Below, one piece after another: positions 63,484 through 64,000 of a stretch of 64,000 nucleotides of DNA. Below the pieces are notes generated by a model, which saw only the letters and a list, made by a program, of their open reading frames with translations, searched no databases and was not told where the DNA came from. Positions within the stretch are counted from its first letter, which is position 1; each line of letters opens with the position of its first letter. The stretch covers positions 682,001 to 746,000 of the forward strand of contig OZ024666.1 of NCBI GenBank assembly GCA_964016415.1, in the 5' to 3' direction. The stretch comes from Erwinia sp. (GTDB lineage: Bacteria; Pseudomonadota; Gammaproteobacteria; Enterobacterales; Enterobacteriaceae). A program made the translations under genes and the position numbers.

Positions 63484-63615
63484 CACCGGGACGGTGAAGC
63501 GGATATCTCAGGATGAGACAGGAACAGCACTGGGATGGTGAAGCGGATATCTCAGGATGAGACAGGAACAACACCGGGACGGTGAAGCGGATATCTCAGG
63601 ATGAGACAGGACAAC
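63484..63615 (+). repeat. Three 44-bp tandem repeats inside csrB
   Basis: Units start at 63484, 63528 and 63572. Each contains CACCGGGACGGTG (5-bp stem, GGA loop), a linking CGGATA, TCTCAGGATGAGA (4-bp stem, AGGAT loop) and CAGGA. Unit 2 differs by C to T at two positions of the first stem (CACTGGGATGGTG), changing two pairs to G-U wobbles and keeping the hairpin. Confidence 0.93.
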
Positions 63616-63811
63616 CTCGGGAATGGGGTCAGGGAGCTCTCAGAAGAGAGAAAGGACACCTCCAGGAAGGAGAATGTGAGTTACCAAGATAGGTAACGGT
63701 CATGGATGCAGCAACCTTCATCTGAAGGTTAAGTAACAGAAGCACACCAGGAAAAAGTTTTCATGGATGAGCAGGGAGCATCAACGTAGCGGGAATAGCT
63801 GCAAACGAACC

Positions 63812-63845
63812 GGGGGCACTGTGTATACAGTGCCTCCTTTTTTTT
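63812..63845 (+). terminator. csrB intrinsic terminator
   Basis: GGGGGCACTGT, loop GTAT, ACAGTGCCTCC with one G-U pair, then eight T. Near-identical to the E. coli csrB terminator. Confidence 0.93.
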
Positions 63846-63952
63846 ATGGCTGAAAATCTGCTCTTTTGTTTCACTGATATCCTGTCAGCATCAAGATAAC
63901 CGCACTGATTGCCTCCGTTTACGATTATTTCCCGGGTGATCATGGCAGCGAT

Positions 63953-63970
63953 TGTAAGCGATCACTTACA
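63953..63970. promoter_or_regulatory. Second GacA/UvrY box, downstream of csrB
   Basis: TGTAAGCGATCACTTACA, again a perfect TGTAAG-N6-CTTACA, 107 bases past the csrB terminator. It is separate from the csrB promoter and points to another UvrY-activated promoter at or beyond the window end. Confidence 0.75.
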
Positions 63971-64000
63971 GTGGCCGTAAGTTTTATCTTATTTTACGTA

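Larger units (their letters stand above)
63435..63845 (+). ncRNA. csrB: CsrB, CsrA-titrating small RNA
   Basis: Located after syd as in E. coli. Counting from 63458 to the terminator there are 24 GGA motifs (E. coli CsrB has about 22), many as AGGA or GGGA in hairpin loops. The 3' part (CATGGATGAGCAGGGAGC, ACGAACCGGG, then the terminator) matches E. coli CsrB closely. Each GGA hairpin binds CsrA, relieving repression of CsrA targets. The middle is a 132-bp tandem-repeat block (63484-63615). The 5' end is approximate. Expected control by UvrY through the box at 63269. Confidence 0.9.

Noticed and set aside
63484-63615. CRISPR-like array from regularly spaced repeats
   Set aside because: The 44-bp units abut directly with no unique spacers and lie within csrB.

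Overview
The window reads as a chromosomal segment of an Enterobacterales bacterium. Nearly every protein resembles its Escherichia coli orthologue in length and key motifs. Gene order follows the E. coli 63-66 min region, read from gcvT to csrB, with the large E. coli blocks between lysS and lysR and between rlmM and ppnN missing. Intermediate base composition, an Erwinia/Pantoea-like gene set and several freshly broken genes with three copies of one IS suggest an Erwiniaceae member undergoing gene loss. The family assignment is inference; the order is secure.

Layout: (1) 1-6.8 kb: gcvT-gcvH-gcvP, IS3-family copy 1, then trhA (yqfA). (2) 6.8-17 kb: ygfZ, sdhE-cptA, fldB, xerD-dsbC-recJ, a secreted DUF1176 protein, and prfB-lysS with the programmed +1 frameshift in prfB. 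(3) 17-28.5 kb, the accessory and decaying part: an AT-rich EAL-PAS gene, an MFS exporter, lysR/lysA, a bisC-like molybdoenzyme pseudogene cut by IS copy 2, the C-terminal remnant of aas, lplT with an in-frame stop, and tas. (4) 28.7-36.9 kb: a nonsense-containing ygdR-like lipoprotein gene, mutH, a 675-bp intergenic region with DnaA boxes at the DARS2 position, rppH-ptsP, lgt-thyA, and the pseudopilin genes ppdA-ppdB-ygdB-ppdC. (5) 37-55.8 kb: recC, ptrA-recB-recD, argA with a paired ARG box, amiC, three identical initiator tRNA genes, mltA, tcdA, csdE-csdA. (6) 55.8-64 kb: IS copy 3 replacing the start of gcvA (and the gcvB/ygdI position), ygdD-rlmM, ppnN, queF, syd, and the CsrA-titrating RNA csrB.

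Working together: gcvTHP splits glycine, but its dedicated regulator gcvA is destroyed here and gcvB is not at its usual site. RecBCD is complete, with the usual ptrA inserted in its operon. CsdA-CsdE-TcdA form the sulfur/t6A-cyclisation group. Aas and LplT, which together salvage lysophospholipids, are both broken.

The most unusual signals are at the right end. csrB carries a 132-bp block of three 44-bp tandem repeats, each adding four GGA (CsrA-binding) motifs. A second perfect GacA/UvrY box lies about 0.1 kb past the csrB terminator, hinting at another GacA-controlled promoter, possibly a second Csr RNA, just outside the window.
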